Assembly (NCBI GenBank): GCA_036523395.1
Contig: DATDEH010000105.1
Coordinates: 1 to 37,103, forward strand
Length of the DNA: 37,103 nt
DNA from: Candidatus Limnocylindria bacterium
GTDB taxonomy: Bacteria > Chloroflexota > Limnocylindria > P2-11E
Direction of reading: 5' to 3'
Shown in pieces: positions 22,217-29,901 of this stretch (positions are counted from its first letter, which is position 1; each line of letters begins with the position of its first letter). A program made the translations under genes and the position numbers. The notes under the pieces were generated by a model, which ran no database searches, was not told the DNA's origin, and worked only from the letters and a program-made list of their open reading frames with translations.

Positions 22217-25191
22217 TGGAAGGGGTCTTCGCGTTCGACCGCCAGCTCTACGGCGCGATCGTCACCGCCGTCTCCAACAACCTGCTGCTCGCCTTTCTCG
22301 CGATCATCGTCGCCTACCTCAACTGGAACGGACTGGTGTGGTGGATCGCCGGGCTCTTCGTCGCTCGCTCGCGAGACTGGGGGCGTCGCGGGCTGTGGGG
22401 AATGCTCACGGTCTATCTCGGACTCTGCGATGGCTGGCTCACGGCCGAGCTGCTGAAGCTCGTCTTCCAGCGCCCGCGTCCGTTCACGGTGGTCCTGGAT
22501 CTTCCGCGCCCGCTGATCGACGAACCGACGAGCTTCTCGTTCCCCTCGGGCGACGCGACATTCGCGTTCGGCGCAGCGGTGGCGCTCGGTCAGGTCGCTC
22601 CCGCGTGGCGACTTCCGGCGCTCTTGTTCGCGTTCGCCGTTGCCTTCGAGCGCGTTGCGGTCGGCGTGCACTACCCCATCGACGTCACCGCCGGTGCGAT
22701 CCTTGGCACGGTCTCCGGTCTCACCGCGCCGCTCGTGGTCGGTCTCTTGCGGAGACGCGTGCGCTGGCGTGCCTTCGTCGTTCCGCACACGCACTGGGAT
22801 CGCGAGTGGTACGAGCGCTTCGAGGGCTATCGCGCGCGGCTCGTGCCGATGGTGTCGAAGCTCCTCGATCTCCTCGAGCGCGACGATGCGTTCCGTTCGT
22901 TCACGTTCGACGGGCACACCATCTGGGCCGAGGACTACCTCGAGAAGCGACCGGCCGATCGCTCGCGCATCGAGGCGCTGGTGCGCTCGGACCGTCTCCT
23001 CATCGGACCGTGGTACGTGCTCGCCGACAACCTGCTCGTCTCGGGCGAGTCGCTGCTCCGCAACTTCCAGGAAGGACTGCGGGTCTCTGGTTCGTTCGGT
23101 CGCGCGATGCGCGTCGGCTACGTCGCGGATCCCTTCGGCCATCCCGCGCAGACGCCGCAGATCCTTCGCGGCTTCGGATACAGCTCGTACGTCTTCTCGC
23201 GTGGCGTCGGCGACGAGGGCGAACGGGTCGGCGCGGAGTTCCGCTGGCAGGCGCCGTCGGGAGACCGCGTTCTCGCGACGCACCTCGTCGACCACTACTC
23301 AGGCGGGCTACAGCTGGTGGGGGAGCTCAGCGAGACGCCGGAGCAGCTTCGCGCGAGGATCCGCCGCCGGTTGGGCCGGATGCTCGACGTCACGACGGCG
23401 TACGCGAACGGCAAGACGCTGCTGTTCATGGTCGGCGACGATCACGTCGACGCGTACCCGCGCCTGCCCGAAGCGGTCGCCGCGCTTCACGAGGCCGCGA
23501 GGAACATCGATGCGCGCATCGGGAACCTCGAGGAGTACGAGGCCGAGATGGCCGAGCCGCGCGGCGAGGTCGTCGGCGAGATGGTGCGCGGCAAGTACCG
23601 CCCGATCCTCCGCGGCGTGAATTCCGCGCGTGTCTGGATCAAGCAGGAGAACGCCCGGTGCGAGCGGCTGCTCCTGGAGCGCTGCGAGCCGCTCGACGCG
23701 CTCGCGGGCGGGATCGCGCGCGACGAGGTGCGCTCGCTGTGGCGCACGCTCCTCCAGAACCACCCGCACGACTCCATCTGCGGCTGTTCGATCGACGCCG
23801 TGCACGACGTCGACATGGCGCCGCGTTTCGCGCGCGTCCGGACGGAGGGCGAGGCGCTCGCGGCCCGACTCGAGCGGCGGCTTGCCGGGCGCGGGAACGT
23901 GCCGGTCGTGTGGAGCGCGGTGCCCTGGGAGCGCGCCGCTGTCGTCACGCTCGACGGACGACCCACGCGCGTGCACTGCGCCGCGCTCGGTACGGCGCCG
24001 GCGCAGCGCGCGGAAGGCCCAGGGGTTGCGTCCTCGGACAAGGGAGTCATCGAGAACGAGGCCCTGCGCGTCGAGGTCGCGCTCGACGGCTCGTTCGTGG
24101 TGACCGACCGCGCGAGCGGCGAGCGTTCCGGCCCGCACGGCGCGCTGCTCGACGAGGGCGACCGTGGCGACGAATACACCTATTCGTATGCGGGCCCGAC
24201 GCTCGGGTCGCGCGATCTCGCTGGGACGCGGCGCGCTTCGGTCGCCGGCGATCGCGCCACCGTGACGGTCGAGTTCGAGCTGCGGCTTCCCGCAGGTCTA
24301 CGGGAAGACCGCCTGGCTCGCACGCCGGAGCTTGTACCGTGCCCGGTCCGCAGCGAGATATCGCTCGACGCCGGTGCGCGACGCGTGGATGTGCGCATCG
24401 TGGTCGATAACCAGGCACGCGATCACCGGCTGCGCGTGCTGTGTGAGACCGGCACGCGGTCGCTGACGCACGTCGCGGGCGCGGCCTTCGCCTGGCTGGA
24501 GCGCGAGACGCGCGTTGCCCCGCGCCCGGGCTGGATCGAGCAGCCGACCGCTGAGCGCGCACTCCACGACCTCGTGGCAGTCCAGGGAGCGACGCGCGGT
24601 GTCGCCATCGGCGTCGACGGCCTTCGCGAGTACGCCGTTCTTCACGACGGGCGGACGATCGCGATCACGCTCCTCAGGGCGGTGGGGTTCCTGTCGCGCG
24701 GCGATCTCCCCGAACGCAAGGGACACGCCGGACCCGCGCTGGTGACACCGAGCGCGCAGTGCATCGGCGAGCGTGCGTACCGCTACTGCGTCGTGCCGCT
24801 CGGAGGCGACATGACGCTGCCGCGCGCCGCGCGAGAGATCCGCGAGTGGCTCTCACCCCCGTGGAGCGGCCAGGGCGACGCGGCATGGCGCTCCTTCTAT
24901 TCGGTCGAGGGCGATCCGGCGGTCCAGCCGTCCGCGCTGCGCGCGGGCCCGGACGGCGCGATCGTTGCGCGTGTCTTCAATCCGTCGCGCGACCCGTCGT
25001 CCGTGACGCTCCGCTTCGCGCGGCCTGCGCTGGATGCCCGTGCCGTCGATCTGCGCGAAGGCGATCTCGCCCTGGGCAACACGGGACTCGACATCGTCCG
25101 CACCGCGGCACCGCCGGATGTCGCCGACGGCACGGTCGCCGTCAGGCTCGCGCCGTACGAGATCGGTACGTACCTCGTCCGCCTCGCCTGA
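22216..25191 (+). CDS. Fusion of a PAP2 membrane phosphatase with a GH38 alpha-mannosidase
   Basis: 991 residues in one uninterrupted frame from ATG 22216. Residues 1-178 form a multi-helix PAP2 domain: KLVFQRPRPF (K81), FPSGDATF (110-116) and ERVAVGVHYPID (H152, D156). The usual PSGH histidine reads D113 and the usual SR reads ER. After RRRVRWR the GH38 domain starts at VVPHTHWDREWY (H191, H193, D195). It continues with YVADPFGHPAQTPQIL (nucleophile D305), FMVGDDH, QENARCERLLLERCEPL and LQNHPHDSICGCSIDAVHD (H516, D519), then beta domains to the end. The GH38 part is closest in pattern to MngB-type enzymes acting on mannosylglycerate derivatives. Positive charges after the last helix suggest the mannosidase faces the cytoplasm. 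I know of no described protein with this architecture. Confidence 0.9.
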   Translation: MEGVFAFDRQLYGAIVTAVSNNLLLAFLAIIVAYLNWNGLVWWIAGLFVARSRDWGRRGLWGMLTVYLGLCDGWLTAELLKLVFQRPRPFTVVLDLPRPLIDEPTSFSFPSGDATFAFGAAVALGQVAPAWRLPALLFAFAVAFERVAVGVHYPIDVTAGAILGTVSGLTAPLVVGLLRRRVRWRAFVVPHTHWDREWYERFEGYRARLVPMVSKLLDLLERDDAFRSFTFDGHTIWAEDYLEKRPADRSRIEALVRSDRLLIGPWYVLADNLLVSGESLLRNFQEGLRVSGSFGRAMRVGYVADPFGHPAQTPQILRGFGYSSYVFSRGVGDEGERVGAEFRWQAPSGDRVLATHLVDHYSGGLQLVGELSETPEQLRARIRRRLGRMLDVTTAYANGKTLLFMVGDDHVDAYPRLPEAVAALHEAARNIDARIGNLEEYEAEMAEPRGEVVGEMVRGKYRPILRGVNSARVWIKQENARCERLLLERCEPLDALAGGIARDEVRSLWRTLLQNHPHDSICGCSIDAVHDVDMAPRFARVRTEGEALAARLERRLAGRGNVPVVWSAVPWERAAVVTLDGRPTRVHCAALGTAPAQRAEGPGVASSDKGVIENEALRVEVALDGSFVVTDRASGERSGPHGALLDEGDRGDEYTYSYAGPTLGSRDLAGTRRASVAGDRATVTVEFELRLPAGLREDRLARTPELVPCPVRSEISLDAGARRVDVRIVVDNQARDHRLRVLCETGTRSLTHVAGAAFAWLERETRVAPRPGWIEQPTAERALHDLVAVQGATRGVAIGVDGLREYAVLHDGRTIAITLLRAVGFLSRGDLPERKGHAGPALVTPSAQCIGERAYRYCVVPLGGDMTLPRAAREIREWLSPPWSGQGDAAWRSFYSVEGDPAVQPSALRAGPDGAIVARVFNPSRDPSSVTLRFARPALDARAVDLREGDLALGNTGLDIVRTAAPPDVADGTVAVRLAPYEIGTYLVRLA

Positions 25192-25212
25192 ACGCGGTAC
25201 CTCTTTTGTGTC

Positions 25213-25261
25213 ATGCCTCGTCGCACGAACGTGTGACGGGCGAGGGACAGACACGAGGCAT
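25213..25261. repeat. Nested inverted repeats upstream of secreted-protein gene
   Basis: The outer arms ATGCCTCGT (25213-25221) and ACGAGGCAT (25253-25261) are perfect 9-bp inverted copies. Just inside is a second imperfect palindrome (CGTCGCAC, GAAC, GTGTGACG) with one mismatch. The right outer arm lies between a weak -35 (CAGACA, 25248-25253) and the -10 at 25271. It may be an operator, or a transcription-ending structure for the GH38 gene. Confidence 0.45.
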
Positions 25262-25270
25262 CTCGCGGTC

Positions 25271-25276
25271 TAACGT
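25271..25276 (+). promoter_or_regulatory. -10 box for leaderless secreted-protein transcript
   Basis: TAACGT, then CGCGGC (6 nt), then ATG 25283. CAGACA 17 nt upstream matches four of six -35 positions, the best -35 candidate among the leaderless promoters here. Confidence 0.6.
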
Positions 25277-25282
25277 CGCGGC

Positions 25283-25810
25283 ATGCGCCGGACCCTCTTG
25301 CTCGCACTCGTACTGCTCGCCATCGTCGTTGCGCCCGCAGCCGCCGATGATGACCGCACGCATTTCCGTCGGACGACGCCGCGCGCGACGCTCGAAGAGC
25401 AAGCTGGCATCTTCGCGCTCGGCGTTCCGAGTGGACGCGCCTGGGGCATCGAGAGCGAGCTCCGTCCGTTGCCGCCTGAGGGTGCCCTCGCTGTGCGCCT
25501 GGCCGTCTCGGATAGCGAGGTGCGTGAGGCCTTCGTCCGCATCGCTTACTACGCGAGCGCGACGGGGCGTCCCCGGCAGATCGCCATAGCCGACAGCGAG
25601 GCCGTAGCGGCCGGCGAGGGACGCGTCCTGTTCGTGCGGCTGGATCCGCCGCCCGGCGCGGTGGCCTACCGGATCCGCGTCCTGGCGCGCGTCCGGCCGG
25701 ACGCCGACCGCTCGCGCGACGACGCCGTCCAGGCGCGTGTGACGCTCATCGACCGGGCGGCAACGCGGTTCGGCTCGTTGTTCTCGCGCCTGCTGCCCGA
25801 CGCGCCTTGA
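25283..25810 (+). CDS. Secreted hypothetical protein
   Basis: 175 residues. A classical signal peptide (MRRTLLLALVLLAIVVAPAA, cleavage probably after AAA near residue 21) is followed by an Asp/Arg-rich start and a mostly beta-rich body (GIESELRPLPPEGALAVRLA, VREAFVRIAYYAS, YRIRVLARVRP). I do not recognise a family; a small beta-sandwich in the cell envelope is plausible. There is no lipobox and no cell-wall anchor. It has its own leaderless promoter behind an inverted repeat. The next gene starts 18 nt downstream with its own -10 box overlapping the gap, so co-transcription is not required. Confidence 0.75.
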   Translation: MRRTLLLALVLLAIVVAPAAADDDRTHFRRTTPRATLEEQAGIFALGVPSGRAWGIESELRPLPPEGALAVRLAVSDSEVREAFVRIAYYASATGRPRQIAIADSEAVAAGEGRVLFVRLDPPPGAVAYRIRVLARVRPDADRSRDDAVQARVTLIDRAATRFGSLFSRLLPDAP

Positions 25811-25813
25811 CAT

Positions 25814-25819
25814 TAGACT
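25814..25819 (+). promoter_or_regulatory. -10 box for ABC ATPase operon, nearly leaderless
   Basis: TAGACT, then 9 nt, then ATG 25829, giving a leader of about 3 nt. No Shine-Dalgarno sequence is visible. An overlapping TTGACA (25807-25812) is too close to serve as its -35. Confidence 0.45.
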
Positions 25820-25828
25820 GACCGCGGG

Positions 25829-26914
25829 ATGGCGACGGTCACCTACGACCACGTGACGAAGAGCTTCGGTGACTTCACCGCGGTCAAGGATCTGAATCTG
25901 CAGGTCCGGGACGAGGAGTTCCTCGTTCTCGTGGGCCCGTCGGGCTGCGGCAAGACGACCGCGCTCCGGATGCTCGCCGGGTTGGAAGAGCAGAGCACCG
26001 GGGATATCTTCATCGGCGAGCGCCGCGTGAACGATGTCGCCCCGAAGGACCGCGACATCGCCATGGTCTTCCAGAACTACGCGCTCTATCCGCACATGAG
26101 CGTGTACGACAACATCGCGTTCGGCCTCAAGCTCCGGAACGTCGCGCGCCCCGAGATCGAGCGGCGTGTGAACGAGGTCGCGGAGATGCTCTCGATCGGT
26201 CAACTGCTGAAGCGCAAGCCGAAGGAGCTCTCCGGCGGTCAGCGACAACGGGTCGCTGTTGGTCGCGCGATCGCACGCGAGCCCGCGGTCTTCCTGATGG
26301 ACGAGCCGCTTTCGAACCTCGATGCGAAGCTGCGTATCCAGACACGCGCGATGTTGCAGAAGCTCCATCAGCGTTTGCTGCGCACGACGATCTACGTCAC
26401 GCACGATCAGGTCGAGGCGATGACGATGGGCGACCGCATCGCGGTGATGAACGCGGGAGTTCTCCAGCAGCTCGATACACCCGAGAACCTGCACGAGCGT
26501 CCGACGAATCTGTTCGTGGCGGGCTTCATCGGATCCCCGTCGATGAACTTCTTCCCAGCGAAGATCGTTGGATCCGGAGGCGGCGCGGTGGCGGACGCGG
26601 GGTTCTTCCGCGCGCCGGTGAAGGGTCAGGCCGCCGAGGCGACCGGACGCGACGTGATCCTGGGTATCCGGCCCGAGGACATCGACGATCTGGCGAGCGC
26701 GCAGCAGAACGGCCACCTGCCCGTTGAGACAAAGGTGGAAGTCGTTGAGTTCCTTGGCAACGAGCTGCAGCTTCAGCTCTCGGCGGATGGCCAGACGTTC
26801 GTCGCGCGCGTCTCGACCAATACGCAGACCCGCCCGGGCTCGACGCTGCGCGTGGGCTTCAATCTCAAGAAGCTTCACGTCTTCGATAAGGCGACGGAGG
26901 CCGCTCTGCGGTGA
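25829..26914 (+). CDS. Sugar-type ABC transporter ATP-binding protein (MalK/UgpC/MsmK-like)
   Basis: 361 residues. Walker A GPSGCGKTT (36-44), Q-loop FQNYALYPHMSV (Q82), signature LSGGQRQR (134-141), Walker B VFLMDEPLSNLD (D158, E159) and switch histidine H192 in YVTHDQ. The C-terminal OB-type regulatory domain includes GIRPEDI and VVEFLGNELQLQL. This is the carbohydrate-uptake ABC subfamily (CUT1), where one ATPase can serve several permeases. No permease or binding protein is adjacent, so it is probably a shared, orphan subunit. The next gene starts within its stop codon (GTGA at 26911-26914). Confidence 0.95.
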   Translation: MATVTYDHVTKSFGDFTAVKDLNLQVRDEEFLVLVGPSGCGKTTALRMLAGLEEQSTGDIFIGERRVNDVAPKDRDIAMVFQNYALYPHMSVYDNIAFGLKLRNVARPEIERRVNEVAEMLSIGQLLKRKPKELSGGQRQRVAVGRAIAREPAVFLMDEPLSNLDAKLRIQTRAMLQKLHQRLLRTTIYVTHDQVEAMTMGDRIAVMNAGVLQQLDTPENLHERPTNLFVAGFIGSPSMNFFPAKIVGSGGGAVADAGFFRAPVKGQAAEATGRDVILGIRPEDIDDLASAQQNGHLPVETKVEVVEFLGNELQLQLSADGQTFVARVSTNTQTRPGSTLRVGFNLKKLHVFDKATEAALR

Positions 26915-28908
26915 CGCTGCGCGGAAGCGTCCAAGACTTCCCGCTCCGATCGGTCCTCGAGATGCTCGCTCAAACGAAGAAGACCGGAGAGCTGCAGCTA
27001 CGCGCAGGGGACCAGGTGGGTGCGCTTGGCATCGCCGATGGCCGTGTGGTCACCGCTGTGCTCGGCGAAGAGGAGCCACTGCTCGCGCTGGGCGCGATCT
27101 TCGCGCTCGAGGGAGCGGAGTTCGAGTTCACGCCATGGGATGACGCGCCGCCCGCGAATCTCGAGGGAAAGCTCGATGAGCTCTTGCGCAAGGCCGACGA
27201 AGCGAAGAAGCAGCGCGAAGAAGCGCGACGGAAGGCCGAGGAAGAGCGACAGGCCGCGATCAAGAAGGCCGAGGAAGAAGCCGAAGCCGCGCGCAGGAAG
27301 GCGGAGGAGGAACGCGAGGCCGAGCGCAAACGGATGGAAGAGATCCGAGCGCTCATCCCGAGCGACGACCTACCCTTCCGACTGTCCGAGCGCGCTGTCG
27401 ACCAGGGCGCGGTGACCCTCACGTCGGAGCGCTGGCGTGTCGTGCTCGCGGTGAACGGCGAGCGCGACGTGAACGCGATCGCCGCGATGCTTCATTTCGA
27501 TCATGACGCCGCGCTCACGTCGCTCGCGGCTCTGGTCCGCGACGGCGTGATCGAGCCGGTGGCGAGGCCGGCCGCAGCGCCCGCACCGGAGGCGACTGCA
27601 TACCAGGCACCGGCGCCCCAGACACCCGCCTACGAACCTCCGGCGTACGAGCCCCCCTCCCATCAGGCGCCAACGTTCGAATCGCCGGCGCCCACGTTCG
27701 AGCCGCCCGCCCGCACGTTCGAGCCCGCTGCGGACACGTTCGCGCCGTCGCCCGAGGCCGCGCCGGCCGAGGTCCCCGCGCCGACGCAGGACTGGATCAC
27801 GCCGGATCAGGCCGTGCCGGACGGGCCCTGGACGGCGACGCCGGCGGAGCCGGCGCCGATCTCCGAGGTCGCGCCGCAGTGGCCCGCGCCTGAGAGTCCA
27901 GCGCCGCCTCAGGACTGGATCACGCCGGACGCGGCGGCGCCCTCGTCCATGGACGATCGCCTCAGCGCCCTTTCCGGGATCTTCGGCCCGGCTCCGACCG
28001 AGCCTGACGCACCCGCGCCCGTCGAACCGCCGGTGAGCTCGTGGGCACCGCCAGCGACCGATCAGTGGGGCACTCCGGCGCACCCGGTCCCCGGGGCCGA
28101 ACGCTGGACAAAGTCTGCGGCGCCGGATCCCGCGTCGCCCGCGACGTCCGACGACCCGTGGGGCACACCACCCTCCTCGTCGCCGGCGGCGCCGTCCTCG
28201 TGGTCGCCACCACCGTCCGCACCCGCGCCGGACACGGATACCTGGGTCGCGCCCACACCGCCGGCGAAGAGCACGTGGTCCGCCCCTGCGGCTCCCGCCG
28301 CTCAGGACGCGAGCTCCGCCGATCCCTGGGGAGCTCCACCCGGCGCCGCATCGCGCATCCCTCCGCTCCGGCCCGCCGGAACACCCGTTCCGCCGGTCGA
28401 GGAGTGGAGCGCACCGCCGGCGGCACCTCCCGAGAAAAAGAAGCGCGGGCTCTTCGGCTTCGGTCGCGACAAACCGGCGCCGCCGCCCGTCGCGGGCATG
28501 CCGCTACCGACCGCGGGCGTCATGGGCAGTCGCGCCGGCATGGTGGCCGCGCTCGCAAACGCGCTCATCGCCGAATACAACAACGGCCAGTACGGCAAGA
28601 GCCGTATCGAAGAGCGCATCGCCAACCTGCTGATGCGCGTCGATGAGCAGGCCGATCCGATCGATCGGCCGCTCCCGATCGTCGACGATCGCATCGACGT
28701 CGAGGCGCTCGAGCGCGAGCAGATCGCTGATTCGCAGGCGCTGCCGTACCTCGCGCTTCTCGTGACGACCATCTTCGCCGACGCCGAGAAGACGTTCGGC
28801 AAGGACAAGGCGAAGAAGGGCTATAAGGCCGCGACGAAGAGCGTCATGCTCGGCGATGCCAGCGTGCTGTCGTCGCCGGAGCTCGCGGGCAAGCTCCCCA
28901 GGGTCTGA
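26911..28908 (+). CDS. DUF4388-like protein with charged coiled coil and long Pro/Ala-rich linker
   Basis: 665 residues from GTG overlapping the previous stop. Residues 1-80 (LRGSVQDFPLRSVLEMLAQ, KTGELQLRAG, IADGRVVTAVLGEEEPLLAL) match the DUF4388/PATAN pattern found in bacterial regulatory and motility proteins. Residues 85-146 are a Glu/Lys/Arg/Ala helix, likely coiled coil. About 150-217 looks like a winged-helix-type domain (GERDVNAIAAMLHFDHDAAL). About 218-507 is Pro/Ala/Ser-rich with repeated QDWITPD (twice) and DPWGTPP/DPWGAPP units. EKKKRGLFGFGRDK is a basic patch. Residues 529-665 form a conserved-looking helical C-terminal domain I do not recognise. The role is unknown; a scaffold or polar regulator is plausible. 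Confidence 0.8.
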   Translation: MTLRGSVQDFPLRSVLEMLAQTKKTGELQLRAGDQVGALGIADGRVVTAVLGEEEPLLALGAIFALEGAEFEFTPWDDAPPANLEGKLDELLRKADEAKKQREEARRKAEEERQAAIKKAEEEAEAARRKAEEEREAERKRMEEIRALIPSDDLPFRLSERAVDQGAVTLTSERWRVVLAVNGERDVNAIAAMLHFDHDAALTSLAALVRDGVIEPVARPAAAPAPEATAYQAPAPQTPAYEPPAYEPPSHQAPTFESPAPTFEPPARTFEPAADTFAPSPEAAPAEVPAPTQDWITPDQAVPDGPWTATPAEPAPISEVAPQWPAPESPAPPQDWITPDAAAPSSMDDRLSALSGIFGPAPTEPDAPAPVEPPVSSWAPPATDQWGTPAHPVPGAERWTKSAAPDPASPATSDDPWGTPPSSSPAAPSSWSPPPSAPAPDTDTWVAPTPPAKSTWSAPAAPAAQDASSADPWGAPPGAASRIPPLRPAGTPVPPVEEWSAPPAAPPEKKKRGLFGFGRDKPAPPPVAGMPLPTAGVMGSRAGMVAALANALIAEYNNGQYGKSRIEERIANLLMRVDEQADPIDRPLPIVDDRIDVEALEREQIADSQALPYLALLVTTIFADAEKTFGKDKAKKGYKAATKSVMLGDASVLSSPELAGKLPRV

Positions 28909-29876
28909 GCGACAACCACTTCCTCGGCGTCGACCTCGGCGGTACGCAGATCCGCTCGGTCATCGCGACGCTTGACGGCGACCGCCACGAGATCGTCGCG
29001 CGTGATGAGCGTCGCACGCCACGAGACGGCGCCGAGTCGATCGTTCGCGCGATCGCGGACTCCGCTCGCGCGAGCGCCCGCGAGGCCGGCTTACCGCTCC
29101 ACGAGCTCGTCGCTGTCGGTTGCGCCGCGCCGGGTCCCCTCGACCACCGCACCGGTCTGGTGCATCAGGCGCCGAACCTGGTCGGATTCATCGAGTTCCC
29201 GCTCGCCGCCCGTCTGTCCGATGCGCTCGATGGGCTCACCGTCTTCGTCGACCGCGACACCGCGATGGCCGCGATCGCCGAGGGTCGGGTCGGCGCCGCG
29301 CGCGGCGCGCGCGACTTCATCTACGTGACCGTGTCCACCGGGCTCGGCGGAACGATCGTGAGCGGCGGTCGCATGCTGCGTGGCGCGACGAACACCGCCG
29401 GTGAGATCGGGCATTGGCCGGTCGCGTTCCAGCTCGATCCATCGCGTGACGCGGCCGCGGATCTGCCGCGCTGTGGCTGCGGCTCGTTCGGCTGCGCCGA
29501 GTCGTTCGCGGCGGGCCGCAACATCGCCGATGCCTACGGGGTCACAGACGCGGCCGAGGTCTTCGCCGCCGCCGCACGTGGCGAGCCCCGCGCGACCACG
29601 ATCGTCGTGCGAGCGGAACGTGCGCTCGCGAACCTCGCGGTCGGCCTGGTGAACGTGCTGAATCCCGCTCTCATCGTCGTCGGCGGATCCATCGCGGACA
29701 AACAACCAGCTCATGTGCTGGAGCCGATGCGTCGCGCGATCGCGGAGCGCGCGTTCCGCGCGCCGGCCGGCGCGGTGCGGGTGGTGCCGGCGGAGCTCGG
29801 CGCCGATGTCGGCATGCTGGGTGCGGTCTTCGCTGCCAGACAGCGTCTGTCGGGGCAGGGGGAGTGGTTCCTTTAG
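28905..29876 (+). CDS. ROK family sugar kinase (glucokinase-like), CTG start
   Basis: 323 residues if read from CTG 28905, which overlaps the previous stop as CTGA. The frame is correct and carries the ATP motif [13 protein letters not shown] at 8-20, which every later ATG or GTG would delete (the first is GTG 29160). The catalytic aspartate is D118 in [13 protein letters not shown]; the usual asparagine before it reads Arg. The ROK zinc motif is complete: H170 in AGEIGHWPV and [11 protein letters not shown] (C190, C192, C197). [13 protein letters not shown] matches the second phosphate loop. A hexokinase-type role on glucose or another sugar is likely, feeding the glycolytic genes that follow. 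Confidence 0.9.
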   Translation: MSDNHFLGVDLGGTQIRSVIATLDGDRHEIVARDERRTPRDGAESIVRAIADSARASAREAGLPLHELVAVGCAAPGPLDHRTGLVHQAPNLVGFIEFPLAARLSDALDGLTVFVDRDTAMAAIAEGRVGAARGARDFIYVTVSTGLGGTIVSGGRMLRGATNTAGEIGHWPVAFQLDPSRDAAADLPRCGCGSFGCAESFAAGRNIADAYGVTDAAEVFAAAARGEPRATTIVVRAERALANLAVGLVNVLNPALIVVGGSIADKQPAHVLEPMRRAIAERAFRAPAGAVRVVPAELGADVGMLGAVFAARQRLSGQGEWFL

Positions 29877-29879
29877 TCT
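29874..29879 (+). promoter_or_regulatory. -10 box for gap operon
   Basis: TAGTCT overlaps the TAG stop of the ROK gene. Transcription from about 29886 gives a short leader of about 16 nt with AAGGGGG at 29889-29895, 6 nt before the gap ATG. This is one of the few clear Shine-Dalgarno sites in the window, as expected for a highly expressed gene. Confidence 0.5.
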
Positions 29880-29901
29880 CACCATCACAAGGGGGTCAGC
29901 C

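Noticed and set aside
22182-24410. A 742-codon open frame on the plus strand overlapping the PAP2-GH38 gene in another frame
   Set aside because: Its translation is Arg/Ala-rich without motifs, while the chosen frame carries complete PAP2 and GH38 signatures.
25222-25252. The inner palindrome near the end of the GH38 gene considered as an intrinsic terminator
   Set aside because: No T-run follows either arm, and the structure overlaps the next promoter; operator function fits better.
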